45,340 bases of DNA from JAPYWM01 sp964489015. GTDB taxonomy: Bacteria > Bacteroidota > Bacteroidia > SpSt-205. Shown piece by piece: positions 1 through 8,230 of the stretch; the first letter of the stretch is position 1; every line of letters starts with the position of its first letter. The position numbers and the translations under genes were made by a program. The notes below the pieces were generated by a model, which was given only the letters and a program-made list of their open reading frames with translations, had not been told where the DNA came from and searched no databases. Location of the stretch: assembly GCA_964489015.1 (NCBI GenBank), contig CAZAXD010000015.1:1-45340 (forward strand), given 5' to 3'.

Positions 1-139
1 ACCGCAGCACAGCCTGCACCTCCATTGGCGTTTGGGGAAAAGCAACCCCATCCGGCAAAAAGCGCAAGTCCTCCGTCCAGTCGTGACTATAAGCCGCTCT
101 CGTCTCTGGCCGTTCGTCAACGCAATTGGGTGGAAGCAT
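1..139 (-). CDS. FAD-binding oxidase, GlcD-like (5' end only)
   Basis: This is the first 46 codons of a gene that runs off the left edge. It starts at the ATG at 139 and follows the phosphoglucomutase stop codon by 2 nt on the same strand, so the two are probably co-transcribed. The visible protein contains DWTEDLRFLPDGVAFPQTP followed by MEVQAVLR, which matches the N-terminus of glycolate oxidase subunit GlcD / FAD-linked oxidases (FAD_binding_4), where a Thr/Ser-Glu-Asp-Leu segment precedes the 'P.tpeEVqavLr' strand-helix that opens the PCMH-type FAD domain. The family oxidises 2-hydroxy acids such as glycolate or lactate. Only the family is supported; the substrate cannot be read from this fragment. 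Confidence 0.72.
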   Translation of the reverse strand, partial: MLPPNCVDERPETRAAYSHDWTEDLRFLPDGVAFPQTPMEVQAVLR

Positions 140-141
140 GA

Positions 142-1548
142 TTAGGCTCGCATGACAAGCTCTTGACCTGCAGAGATCAGAAACTGAGCCTGCTCCGCGG
201 TAGCCGCTTCTGTGTAGATGCGCAGGATAGGTTCTGTCCCCGAAGCACGAAACATCACGGCCGCTTGACCCCCGGCCAGAATAAGCTTGTAACCATCGGT
301 CTGATCTATGGCTGTCACTGGATGACCAGCCAAAGTGGTCGGCGGATTGGTCCCTAAGAGCTTGAGGATAGCGGCTTTGCGCTCTTCGGACACATGCCAG
401 TCTAACCGGTCCACCGCGAAAGGCCCTATCACCTCGTATATCTCCTGTATCAGCTGATCCAGCGTCTTGCCTGTTTTTTGAAGCATTTCGAGAATAAGCA
501 AGGCAATAAAGGTACCATCCCGTTCAGGCAAGTGCTCGGGAATCGCCACACCGCCAGACTCTTCAGCGCCTAGCAGGGTATCGGGTGCTGCCTGCATCCG
601 CTCCGCTACATACTTAAAGCCTACGGGCGTGATCTCGACGGGAAGGCCCTCTCGTCGAGCGTACTCACCAACGCGCGTAGCACAGCTTAGACTCAAGATA
701 ACCCGTCCACGCCGTCCTAAGTACCGCACGAGGTAATGGAGTACCAGTAAAATGATATGATGCGCATCTATGTAGCGGCCTCCGGCTCCCATCATGCCTA
801 TCCGGTCGGCATCGCCGTCCAGCACGAACCCAAAGTCTAAGCCTTGTTCTCGAATAAACTTTGCAAAGTCACTCAGATTTTTGGGGATAGGCTCTGGATT
901 GATTCCGCCGAAGCTTGGGTTGTATACACAGCGAAAGGCCTGTACCGTCGGCAGCAGTCTAGGAAAAATTCGTTGGCCAGCCCCATACATCGCATCAAAG
1001 CCTATCCGAAACCAAAATGTTTGCAAGCCTTTTAGATCAAACCGCGATCGAATGTAATTTTGATAAAGAGCTTCCATGTCGTAAATTTCAATCTGGCGCG
1101 TTTGCAAAAAGGTTTCCCAGTTATCAGGCACGTCAACAGGTTCAGCAGGAATGAGCGCTTCAATCTCTTGCAAAATAGAAACGGGGGCCGGTCCTCCGTA
1201 GGGGGCTTTGAGTTTATAACCGAGGTAATTGGGTGGATTATGCGAGGCTGTAAAAACAATGCCTAAGTGAGATTGATGCTGAACGGTGGCGAGAGAGACC
1301 ATGGGCGTGGAAACGAAAGAGGGACTCAGGTATACTTTGATGCCGCGATGCGCCAGGTGGAGCGCGGCGGCCTGGGCAAACTCACCCGCCATGAAGCGGC
1401 AATCATAGCCTATCATGACCTTAGGCCCGGCGTGCTTGGCCAAAAGCCACCGCGCTGTGCCCTCCACGATACGGCTAACGTTATCAAACGTAAAATCGCG
1501 GGCAATAATCGCACGCCAACCGTCGGTCCCAAAGCGAATCGGCTTCAT
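142..1548 (-). CDS. Phosphoglucomutase / phosphomannomutase (alpha-D-phosphohexomutase)
   Basis: The 468-residue protein interconverts hexose 1- and 6-phosphates in the cytoplasm. It has the full family set: N-terminal GTDGWRAII, the phosphoserine loop TASHNPP, the metal-binding loop DGDADR, and the phosphate-binding C-terminal motif RASGTEPILRIYTEA. Length is normal for the family. Whether glucose or mannose phosphate is preferred cannot be decided by eye; a glycogen synthase elsewhere in the window makes a phosphoglucomutase role reasonable. The ATG at 1548 is preceded by a TAATTTTG box with a 5-nt gap, so the gene has its own promoter although it begins only 16 nt after the glycosyltransferase stop. 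Confidence 0.92.
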   Translation of the reverse strand: MKPIRFGTDGWRAIIARDFTFDNVSRIVEGTARWLLAKHAGPKVMIGYDCRFMAGEFAQAAALHLAHRGIKVYLSPSFVSTPMVSLATVQHQSHLGIVFTASHNPPNYLGYKLKAPYGGPAPVSILQEIEALIPAEPVDVPDNWETFLQTRQIEIYDMEALYQNYIRSRFDLKGLQTFWFRIGFDAMYGAGQRIFPRLLPTVQAFRCVYNPSFGGINPEPIPKNLSDFAKFIREQGLDFGFVLDGDADRIGMMGAGGRYIDAHHIILLVLHYLVRYLGRRGRVILSLSCATRVGEYARREGLPVEITPVGFKYVAERMQAAPDTLLGAEESGGVAIPEHLPERDGTFIALLILEMLQKTGKTLDQLIQEIYEVIGPFAVDRLDWHVSEERKAAILKLLGTNPPTTLAGHPVTAIDQTDGYKLILAGGQAAVMFRASGTEPILRIYTEAATAEQAQFLISAGQELVMRA

Positions 1549-1553
1549 GCAGG

Positions 1554-1561
1554 CAAAATTA
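1554..1561 (-). promoter_or_regulatory. -7 promoter box TAATTTTG of the phosphohexomutase gene
   Basis: Exact match to the Bacteroidota -7 element TAnnTTTG, ending 5 nt before the ATG at 1548. It lies between the upstream stop codon and this start. No -33 TTG at standard spacing is evident. Confidence 0.75.
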
Positions 1562-1564
1562 GGC

Positions 1565-2731
1565 TCATTCGTGGGTCAGGTCAGCCAGGCAGCGCTCATA
1601 GAGGGCAGTTGTCTCGGCTACCAATCGCCTGAAATCATAGCGGGCTAGAACTTCGGACTGAGCGCGGTGGGCTTTCTCCAGCCAGCGTGGCAGTTCTGCT
1701 AGGAAATGACGCAGCGCTTCGGCCCAGTCCGCTCCTAGCGGCACAAGTTGCCCCCATTCGCCCTGCTTCAGCACATCAGGCACCCCCCCTACAGCAGAAG
1801 CAATGACCGGCACCCCACACGCTAAAGCTTCAATCAGCACCACCGGCGTGCCCTCGTTAGCAGAGGACAAAGCCACCGCGTCAAAGGCGCGGTACACGGT
1901 GGGCATATCCCAGCGCGCCCCAGGCCACACACAAGCCTCGCTGACACCAAGCTGCTGAGCCAGGTCTTGCAGCTTAGGTTTCTCAGGTCCTTCGCCCACC
2001 AAAACAAGTCGAGTAGCATAGCCGGCTTGGCGCAAAGGCTTTAGCGCGGAGATAAGACGCTCCACACGCTTAATGGGTACCAAGCGGCCTACCCAGCCTA
2101 TGAGTACCTCTCCTTGCGGGGCCCAGGTCCTACGAAGCTCAGCGACCGCCTCGGCTTCGTACTCAGTCCAGCGTTGCATTTGAAACCCTAAGCGGATGAC
2201 TTCAAACCTCTCACGGGGCGCTATGCGGTAAATAGACACCAACTCCTCCAGTAGCTCAGGACTAATCGCGATTAGCTTAGTCGTACGTTTAGCGAGAAAG
2301 CGCTCTACCCATTGATAGAGGCGCGAGATTATCGGCGAAAAGTACCCGCGTAAGGAGTGCCCGTGATACGTATGAATCCGAATGGGGACCCCTGCTAGCC
2401 AGCCGGCCAAGCGTCCCAAGGCGCCAGCTTTGGCCGTGTGGGTGTGTAGAATGTGAGGCTTATAACGTCGCATCAGCCTCAGAAGGACCCAAAAAGCTCG
2501 TAAGTCAGCGCCAATCGAAGGCATTCGTTGGAGGGCCGGTAAGTAGTGGATCTGCACCTCATAAGCCTGGATCCAAGAATCTGCCCGCCATTCGCCATCC
2601 GGCTCACGACCTGCGACTAAAAGCGACTCAAAGCGCGCAGCGTCTAAGTATCGTGTCAAAATCAGCACATGATGTGCTGGTCCACCTACATTGAGCCGAC
2701 TGATGAGCCGCAGGACTCTTACCTTTGACAC
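1565..2731 (-). CDS. GT4-type glycosyltransferase (GT-B fold)
   Basis: The 388-residue cytoplasmic or membrane-peripheral glycosyltransferase has the GT4 layout. The N-terminal Rossmann half opens with LISRLNVGGPAHHVLIL, where the glycine-rich loop binds acceptor or phosphate. The C-terminal nucleotide-sugar half opens with IGWVGRLVPIKRVERLI, and it carries the SSANEGTPVVLIEALACG segment, an E-x7-E motif typical of retaining GT4 enzymes. Likely role is building a cell-surface polysaccharide or glycolipid; donor and acceptor are unknown. The start is GTG at 2731, supported by a TACTTTTG box 5 nt upstream. That box lies inside the first codons of the divergent DUF5683 gene. Confidence 0.88.
   Translation of the reverse strand: MSKVRVLRLISRLNVGGPAHHVLILTRYLDAARFESLLVAGREPDGEWRADSWIQAYEVQIHYLPALQRMPSIGADLRAFWVLLRLMRRYKPHILHTHTAKAGALGRLAGWLAGVPIRIHTYHGHSLRGYFSPIISRLYQWVERFLAKRTTKLIAISPELLEELVSIYRIAPRERFEVIRLGFQMQRWTEYEAEAVAELRRTWAPQGEVLIGWVGRLVPIKRVERLISALKPLRQAGYATRLVLVGEGPEKPKLQDLAQQLGVSEACVWPGARWDMPTVYRAFDAVALSSANEGTPVVLIEALACGVPVIASAVGGVPDVLKQGEWGQLVPLGADWAEALRHFLAELPRWLEKAHRAQSEVLARYDFRRLVAETTALYERCLADLTHE
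2720..2727 (+). promoter_or_regulatory. -7 promoter box TACCTTTG of the DUF5683 gene
   Basis: Exact TAnnTTTG match 6 nt before the GTG at 2734. It sits inside codons 2-4 of the divergent glycosyltransferase gene. It argues against the TTG at 2725 as a start, because that TTG is part of the box. Confidence 0.75.
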
Positions 2732-2733
2732 TA

Positions 2734-3195
2734 GTGCAAAAGTATAACGGTCTCATCCTGCTCCTTCTTTTAGGGCTTCTGGGGGCCCAGTCTGCGGACT
2801 CTACCCAGCTGCCCAAGCCACGCACGGCGCTCATGCTTTCGCTCCTTTTGCCCGGTGCCGGTCAAGTATACAACCGCTCGGCTTGGAAAGCACCCATCAT
2901 CTGGGCTGCCTTAGGCACTACAGGTTACCTAACAGTGCGAAACCACCAAGCCTATCTACTTTACCGAACCGCTTATCAGGAGAGCCTTCGTGACCCCAGT
3001 CGTTTCACACTACCCCCCGAAAACCTCCGCCGCCTGCGCGAGTACTACCGGCAAAATCGGGATATCTTTCTCCTGGTGACACTGGTTCTCTATGGCCTAA
3101 ATGCTGGTGATGCTTATGTGGAGGCCCATCTAAAGGGCTTCACCATTTATGCAGGGTCTGGGCCAAATGGGGTTGCCCTGACTTTAGCATGGTAG
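2734..3195 (+). CDS. DUF5683-family exported/membrane protein
   Basis: With the GTG start at 2734 the protein has 153 residues. It has an N-terminal signal peptide (MQKYNGLILLLLLGLLGA) with glutamine at the predicted +1 position. The motif ALMLSLLLPGAGQVYN, followed by hydrophobic helices and the segment AYLLYRTAYQESLRDP, is characteristic of the DUF5683 family found in Bacteroidota, often near cell-envelope and chromosome-partition genes; its function is not established. The start was chosen from the TACCTTTG box at 2720-2727. The gene overlaps the next one by 7 nt (ATGGTAG), so the two are translationally coupled. Confidence 0.8.
   Translation: MQKYNGLILLLLLGLLGAQSADSTQLPKPRTALMLSLLLPGAGQVYNRSAWKAPIIWAALGTTGYLTVRNHQAYLLYRTAYQESLRDPSRFTLPPENLRRLREYYRQNRDIFLLVTLVLYGLNAGDAYVEAHLKGFTIYAGSGPNGVALTLAW
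2737..2744 (-). promoter_or_regulatory. -7 promoter box TACTTTTG of the glycosyltransferase gene
   Basis: Exact TAnnTTTG match ending 5 nt before the GTG at 2731. It lies within codons 2-4 of the divergent DUF5683 gene, so the two promoters face outward across a 2-nt intergenic gap. Confidence 0.72.
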
Positions 3196-3740
3196 CCCGC
3201 TTTTGGCACCTAATCTTTCCAATTCTGACTCATCCCGCTATGCTAGAAGCGCTGCTCTTATCCTTCTGGACGCAGTGGCACCCGGCTTGGATACTGGCTA
3301 GCTGGAGCCTGCTCGTAGGTGTCAATGGGGGGCTGTACCTCCTCATACAACGGGCGTCATCTCCGCCTGACATTATCCTGCTCTTTAGAGAACCGCGACG
3401 GTTTTTGCTCTTCATGAATCTACTTTTTCTCTTAGCCTTTCGCGCCGCTACCGCTGAGCCTCTGCTGGCTTTCTGGCTCAATTACCTAATCTGGCATGGT
3501 GTCATAGCTTTCTGCTTACATCTGTATAAGCGCTACTCCCTGCATGCCCAGGCTTGGGCTGGCCTAAGCGCCTTTTACGTATACTATGGCGTCACTTATC
3601 CCCACTGGGCTCTTATTTTCTCAATAGCGTGGATCATTGTGATTTATCAGCGCTACCAGACAAAAGCGCATACGCTACAAGAGATTAGCCTAGGCAGCGG
3701 CGTAGGCATGCTTAGCAGTTGGGCCTTTCTCCTCATTTAG
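3189..3740 (+). CDS. Multispanning membrane protein, PAP2-like (degenerate)
   Basis: The 183-residue protein is almost entirely hydrophobic, with about five to six predicted membrane helices. It resembles the short Bacteroidota proteins annotated as PAP2-family: an N-terminal 'HP' helix (ILTHPAMLEALLL) and a C-terminal KAHTLQEISLGSGVGML stretch that recalls the histidine-containing third PAP2 motif. The first two phosphatase motifs (KxxxxxxRP and SGH) are not visible, so catalytic activity is doubtful. It overlaps the DUF5683 gene at its start, and its 3' end overlaps the convergent LptF/LptG gene by 8 nt. An unrelated polytopic membrane protein cannot be excluded. Confidence 0.5.
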   Translation: MVARFWHLIFPILTHPAMLEALLLSFWTQWHPAWILASWSLLVGVNGGLYLLIQRASSPPDIILLFREPRRFLLFMNLLFLLAFRAATAEPLLAFWLNYLIWHGVIAFCLHLYKRYSLHAQAWAGLSAFYVYYGVTYPHWALIFSIAWIIVIYQRYQTKAHTLQEISLGSGVGMLSSWAFLLI

Positions 3741-4797
3741 GCGAACGCCAGTACCAAAGACCGGCCAAAATGGCAAAAGTTAGATTCGGGAGCCAAACCC
3801 CTAGCCACGCTATAGAAAAGGTACCTGTGAAGGCACTTTTGGCTATGGCTAATAAAAAAACGTAAGCGAAAGCTAAGATAAGGCCAAGCCCGATCTGGAG
3901 CGCCACCCCTCCACGCTTCTTACGAAAGGCGGAGACAAACCCAATCACGGTCAGAATGATCGACGCAAAAGGGATAGCAGTTCGTTCATGCATCTCCACC
4001 TCCAGCAAAGCCGCTATGTCGCCCCCCACATACTTCTGTCGCTGGTACTCCTCCCACAGCTCACGAAGGCCCATGGTCCGCGTATAAAACTCCGATCGAA
4101 TAATATCACGTGGTGCCAGCGGCAGAACCGTATCCACCTGCTCTACGTAACGCGGCGCTCCATCAGCTCTAATATGCCAGACCCTGAGAAGCCGCCAGGC
4201 CCGTGCACTATCCAGCCATATCAGTTCATCCGCTTTATACCGCTCGACTACCCGGGCATTCACAATGCGCTCAATATGGCCGTCGTAGCCGATATGATCA
4301 AATTTATCAAAGGCCCGCACAAAGAAATACCCCTCCCTAGAGAGCTTAATGTGCACTTGCCTTTGATCGAAATAGGTTCTTCTCTTGATATACTTGTACT
4401 CAAACCGCTCTATCTCCCGAACGTTTTTTGGCGTTATCTCGTTGTGCAGAAGTAAGCTAAGGATAAAAACCACGAAAGAAGCCATGAGATAGGGTCTAAG
4501 CAGGCGAGTTAAGCTCACTCCACTGGCTAGCAAGGCTACAAACTCCGTTTGCTGGGCCATCTTAGCGGTGAAAAAAAGCACCGAGAGAAAAACTAGTAGG
4601 GGCGACAAGAGATTCGCATAGAACGGGATAAAATGAAGGTAATAGGCCATGATAGCCTCAAGGGGCACTTGTCTATCGATAAAGTCATCGATTTTTTCAG
4701 CGACATCTATTGCCACGAGAACTACCACCAAAAGCGCTAAGCTACCTAAGAAGCTGACTGCAAACTTTTTCCAGATATACTTATCAAAGGTTCTCAC
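3733..4797 (-). CDS. LptF/LptG-family permease (YjgP/YjgQ), LPS export
   Basis: The 354-residue inner-membrane protein belongs to the LptF/LptG family, the transmembrane half of the LptB2FGC transporter that moves lipopolysaccharide from the inner membrane toward the outer membrane. It shows the family layout: the N-terminal FDKYIWKKFAVSFLGSLALL helix, three N-terminal membrane helices including the coupling segment TEFVALLASGVSLTRLLRP, a periplasmic beta-jellyroll-like domain (about residues 130-250), and three C-terminal helices. It starts at GTG 4797 inside the end of mutS (14-nt overlap). Only one permease gene is in the window; Bacteroidota often carry the second elsewhere. Confidence 0.88.
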   Translation of the reverse strand: MRTFDKYIWKKFAVSFLGSLALLVVVLVAIDVAEKIDDFIDRQVPLEAIMAYYLHFIPFYANLLSPLLVFLSVLFFTAKMAQQTEFVALLASGVSLTRLLRPYLMASFVVFILSLLLHNEITPKNVREIERFEYKYIKRRTYFDQRQVHIKLSREGYFFVRAFDKFDHIGYDGHIERIVNARVVERYKADELIWLDSARAWRLLRVWHIRADGAPRYVEQVDTVLPLAPRDIIRSEFYTRTMGLRELWEEYQRQKYVGGDIAALLEVEMHERTAIPFASIILTVIGFVSAFRKKRGGVALQIGLGLILAFAYVFLLAIAKSAFTGTFSIAWLGVWLPNLTFAILAGLWYWRSPK

Positions 4798-7381
4798 AGT
4801 TTTTCTTAGCGAGGTTTTGGAGTTCTTGCAGCCGAAAGAGAGCCTCGATAGGGGTCAGGGCATTCAGGTCTAGCTCGAGGAGCTTTTGGGCCAGGACGCC
4901 ATCCACGGGTGGTAAGTCCGCAAATAGGGTAGGCTCGAGGGCGGTAGAGAGGAGAGGCTGTTTTTTCTCCAAGTGCGCCAAGAGCTCGCGAGCTCTTTTG
5001 ATGACAGCAGCGGGCAGCCCAGCTTTTTCAGCCACGGTGACCCCAAAGCTACGACGCATAGGCCCTCGGCGAAGCTTATGCAGAAAGATCAGCTTATCTT
5101 GGCGCTCCTCGACAGCCAGGTGATAATTTTTGAGGCGAGGGAGCGTCTTTTCGAGGTCGGTAAGCTCATGGTAGTGGGTCGCAAAGAGGACCCAGGGCCG
5201 CTGGTTGGGGTTAGCATGGAGGTGCTCCACGATGGCCCAAGCGATCGCGACCCCATCATACGTGCTAGTCCCACGGCCCACCTCGTCGAAGATCACAAAG
5301 GACCGGCTTGTCGCCTGCTGGAGGATTCTGGCGGTTTCTGTCATCTCAACCCAAAAGGTGCTTTGCCCAGCTGCTAGATTATCGGAAGCGCCTACCCGAC
5401 TATATACCTGGTCGACCAAGCACAACTTAGCAGACTCCGCCGGGACAAAAGAACCGATATGGGCTAGCAAGATTATGAGCGCATTTTGCCGCATATAGGC
5501 TGATTTGCCCGCCATGTTAGGACCTGTCAGTAGCAGGATACGCTGTTCTGCTGTTAGGACAAGATCATTCGGCTGATAGGGCTGGTGTGCAGGCAGGTAC
5601 CGCTCAATCACCGGATGGCGTCCTCCTTTGATTTCGATAAGCGGTTCGTCTGTGAAGGTAGGCCGCGTGTAGTGCTGTTCATGAGCGATCCGCGCCAGGG
5701 CCAGCGTCGCATCGAAAGCGGCCACCGTGTGCGCAATCTTTTGCAGCGGAGCGATCCAAGGCTGTAGCTTTTGCAGGAGCTCGTCATAAAGGGTCTGCTC
5801 ACGGGTCTCTATGCGCTGCGCAGTGGTGGCGATCTCATTGGCGAGTTTCTCCAGCACCTCGCTGGTAAAGCGCTGGCCCCCCGTCGGCAGATTTTGACGC
5901 AAACGGTATTCGGGGGGGACCTTATTCACGTGCGCAGGGGGGACTTCGATGTAGTAACCAATATGGCGATTTTGGCTGATTTTGAGAGAACGGATCCCCG
6001 TGCGAAGGCGCTCCTCCGCCTCTAGTTCGCGAATAGCCTGCTCGGCGTCGTGGGTCAGCCTTCGTGCCCGGTCAAGCTCCGGATCGAGCCCGCTGCGGAT
6101 CACGTCCCCTTCTCCCGGCTTTTCCCCAATATAAGGCGGCTCTGGTCTCAGCAGCAAGTAGGCCTCTAGGAGGGCCAAAACAGCGCTCAAAACCGTCTGA
6201 TCTATCTGCTGCCACGGGGCGGGCAGCGTTGGAAGGAGTTCGTTTAGGCTCCTCAGGCTGGCGTGCAGCTGGGCTAAGTCACGAGGCTGGGTTCGCTTAG
6301 CAGACAGGCGCGCGACGCGCCGCTCTAGATCCCCTACGCCTTTGAGAAGCTCATACCAGGACAGATGAAAGGTAGCCGACGTATACAGCGCTTCCAGGCA
6401 ATTCAAGCGCTCTTCGATGAGCGTCTGGCGCCGAAGCGGCATCAGCAGCCATTGCCGAAGCAAGCGTCGGCCGGCCAACGTAGCCGTCTGACCCAGGACC
6501 TCTAGAAGGCTTTTACCCTCAGGCTGCAAAGGCTCGACTATTTCTAGATTACGAGCGGCAATCGGGTCCAGCACAAAATAGGCTTCCAAGGGTAAGCGCC
6601 GCGGAAAAAGTAGATGCGTTAGCTGCGTTTGGCGAAGGCTGCGCAAATAGGCATACAAAGCCGCCAGTACAGCCTGCTCTACTTGCGAAAATTGCTGTTG
6701 GTCAGTAGGCGAAAGGGAGTACTGGTAGACCTCTGCAAAGACCGCTCCTAAAGCCGACGGATCAAAATACCAACTCGCCAGGACCTCGACTTGCAACGCT
6801 TTAGGGTAGATAGCAGGTAAGAGCGTATCTTGATTTTCATAGACCAGCACTTCAGTAGGAGCTAAAGCATGGAGGATGCGCTCGATTTCGGAAAGCGGTC
6901 CTTCATAGCATAATACCCGGCCCGAGGTAACTACATCCGCTAGCGCGATCGCGGCCGCATCAGACCGATGCGCCCAAAAGACCGCTAGGTACTGGGTCGC
7001 TGCAAACTCTGTCGAGGCCAGCCAATGCACAGCCGGGGTCACTACGTCGACAACCTCCCGCTTGACGATGCCCTTGGCTTTTTTGGGGTCTTCGATCTGG
7101 TTACATATTGCCACGCGATAACCAGCCTCCACGAGCCGCGGCAAACACGATTCGACTGCCTTAATAGGGAAGCCTGCTAGCGGCACATCCCCCGCTGCTC
7201 CATTATTTCGGCGCGTAAGGGTGATACCCAGCACCTCTGAGACGATCTTAGCGTCTTCGGCGAAAGTCTCATAAAAATCCCCAATTTGAAACAGTAAAAT
7301 GGCGCCAGCATGCTTTTCCTTGAAATGGCGATACTGACGCATCAGCTCGGTCTCCGCCTGTTCTGATTTCGAAGCTTTCAT
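4784..7381 (-). CDS. mutS: DNA mismatch repair ATPase MutS
   Basis: The 865-residue protein recognises base mismatches and small loops and starts repair. The mismatch-reading Phe-x-Glu is present as F36-Y37-E38 in FQIGDFYETF, the same numbering as E. coli MutS. Connector, lever and clamp domains follow. The ATPase carries Walker A TGPNMAGKSAYMRQ near residue 625 and Walker B / signature FVIFDEVGRGTSTYDG. Length fits MutS1 rather than the shorter MutS2, and no Smr domain is present. The start ATG overlaps the acyltransferase stop (ATGA), and the 3' end overlaps the LptF/LptG gene. No promoter box precedes it, so it should depend on the acyltransferase transcript. Confidence 0.97.
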   Translation of the reverse strand: MKASKSEQAETELMRQYRHFKEKHAGAILLFQIGDFYETFAEDAKIVSEVLGITLTRRNNGAAGDVPLAGFPIKAVESCLPRLVEAGYRVAICNQIEDPKKAKGIVKREVVDVVTPAVHWLASTEFAATQYLAVFWAHRSDAAAIALADVVTSGRVLCYEGPLSEIERILHALAPTEVLVYENQDTLLPAIYPKALQVEVLASWYFDPSALGAVFAEVYQYSLSPTDQQQFSQVEQAVLAALYAYLRSLRQTQLTHLLFPRRLPLEAYFVLDPIAARNLEIVEPLQPEGKSLLEVLGQTATLAGRRLLRQWLLMPLRRQTLIEERLNCLEALYTSATFHLSWYELLKGVGDLERRVARLSAKRTQPRDLAQLHASLRSLNELLPTLPAPWQQIDQTVLSAVLALLEAYLLLRPEPPYIGEKPGEGDVIRSGLDPELDRARRLTHDAEQAIRELEAEERLRTGIRSLKISQNRHIGYYIEVPPAHVNKVPPEYRLRQNLPTGGQRFTSEVLEKLANEIATTAQRIETREQTLYDELLQKLQPWIAPLQKIAHTVAAFDATLALARIAHEQHYTRPTFTDEPLIEIKGGRHPVIERYLPAHQPYQPNDLVLTAEQRILLLTGPNMAGKSAYMRQNALIILLAHIGSFVPAESAKLCLVDQVYSRVGASDNLAAGQSTFWVEMTETARILQQATSRSFVIFDEVGRGTSTYDGVAIAWAIVEHLHANPNQRPWVLFATHYHELTDLEKTLPRLKNYHLAVEERQDKLIFLHKLRRGPMRRSFGVTVAEKAGLPAAVIKRARELLAHLEKKQPLLSTALEPTLFADLPPVDGVLAQKLLELDLNALTPIEALFRLQELQNLAKKNCENL

Positions 7382-8163
7382 AGGTACGGCATATCCTTGA
7401 GCAGGCTCTGCATGAGTAGCCTGACTCGCTGCGCTTCACTCTGCAACTGAAACCAGCGCTCGCGCGGCCTGGTACTAAGGTCTTCATAAGATAATCGCGG
7501 CACATAAAGCACGCTGCGCATACTAAATTTCGGAATACGCGTCATGCGAGTCGGCAGATTGAGCACCGGATTTTTGTAAAGAAAATACACATAAGAAGGC
7601 TGAAACCGCCGCAGCAAAGTAAATAACCACGCAGGCACATAAAAATCCTGCCCCCACTCCTCGGCCCCCCGGTGTACCGTAACAAGAATGGGCGCTTGGG
7701 CAGCCAGAGCTAACTCGATAAACTTGGGCGATCGAAACGGGCGAATCTCATAAACATCGCCTAGAATGCAGTTATCTCCCTCTGGAAATAAAGCCACGTC
7801 ATTCACGGGTTGCGTACGAAACGTCTCTATTACCTTGGCAAATTGCGGCGGCTCTTGACTTTGGAATAGGCTCCGAATGAGCAGCCGACTCAGCCAAAAC
7901 CGATATAACCCCCTATGAAAAATGCCATAAGCCTGCCTATCTCTGCCCCCCTCCTGAAGAGCGACACGCAGCAGGGATAGAATAGCCGGAATCCACCCGA
8001 GCGTGCCTGCATGACTAATCGCATGAACGACCTTGGGATGACGCTGCAGGATCTCCTTTAGTGGCGGCTCACTGTGATAAATAATCTCGTCAAAGAGTAA
8101 GGGATATACCCATTGGATGCGCTTATACAACGCAGGCAGAGATAACGCGACCCCGCTCGCCAT
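7378..8163 (-). CDS. PlsC/LPLAT-like acyltransferase-fold protein
   Basis: The 261-residue protein looks like a lysophospholipid acyltransferase. It has a block I region AISHAGTLGWIP and a clear block III, LFPEGDNCILG, followed by PFRSPKFIELALAAQAPILV, as in LPLAT enzymes where the FPEG motif holds the glycerol-phosphate acceptor. The catalytic HxxxxD motif is altered: His51 is followed by Gly56 where Asp is expected. The enzyme may be inactive or use another residue. The start at ATG 8163 was preferred over GTG 8190, which lies in the terminator stem. It is one of few unit-leading genes without a TAnnTTTG box. It is coupled to mutS by an ATGA overlap. Confidence 0.6.
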   Translation of the reverse strand: MASGVALSLPALYKRIQWVYPLLFDEIIYHSEPPLKEILQRHPKVVHAISHAGTLGWIPAILSLLRVALQEGGRDRQAYGIFHRGLYRFWLSRLLIRSLFQSQEPPQFAKVIETFRTQPVNDVALFPEGDNCILGDVYEIRPFRSPKFIELALAAQAPILVTVHRGAEEWGQDFYVPAWLFTLLRRFQPSYVYFLYKNPVLNLPTRMTRIPKFSMRSVLYVPRLSYEDLSTRPRERWFQLQSEAQRVRLLMQSLLKDMPYL

Positions 8164-8170
8164 ATATTCG

Positions 8171-8212
8171 TAAAAATACAAAAGGCACACTGCCTAGAGC
8201 AGCGTACCTTTT
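8171..8212 (-). terminator. Rho-independent terminator after the FecR/TPR gene
   Basis: On the minus strand, positions 8212 to 8180 form an uninterrupted 14-bp stem (outer AAAAGG with CCTTTT, inner CTGC with GCAG, two G-T pairs) around a 5-nt TCTAG loop. It is followed by GTATTTTTA. It lies just after the FecR/TPR stop codon at 8231 and just before the acyltransferase start, so it should end the transcript of the dehydrogenase-pdxJ-CHASE2-FecR operon. Confidence 0.8.
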
Positions 8213-8230
8213 GAGATACAGGGGGCGTAT

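Noticed and set aside
3988..4455. A 155-codon plus-strand frame opposite the LptF/LptG gene
   Set aside because: The sequence has no motif or signal peptide and lies wholly antisense to a conserved gene.
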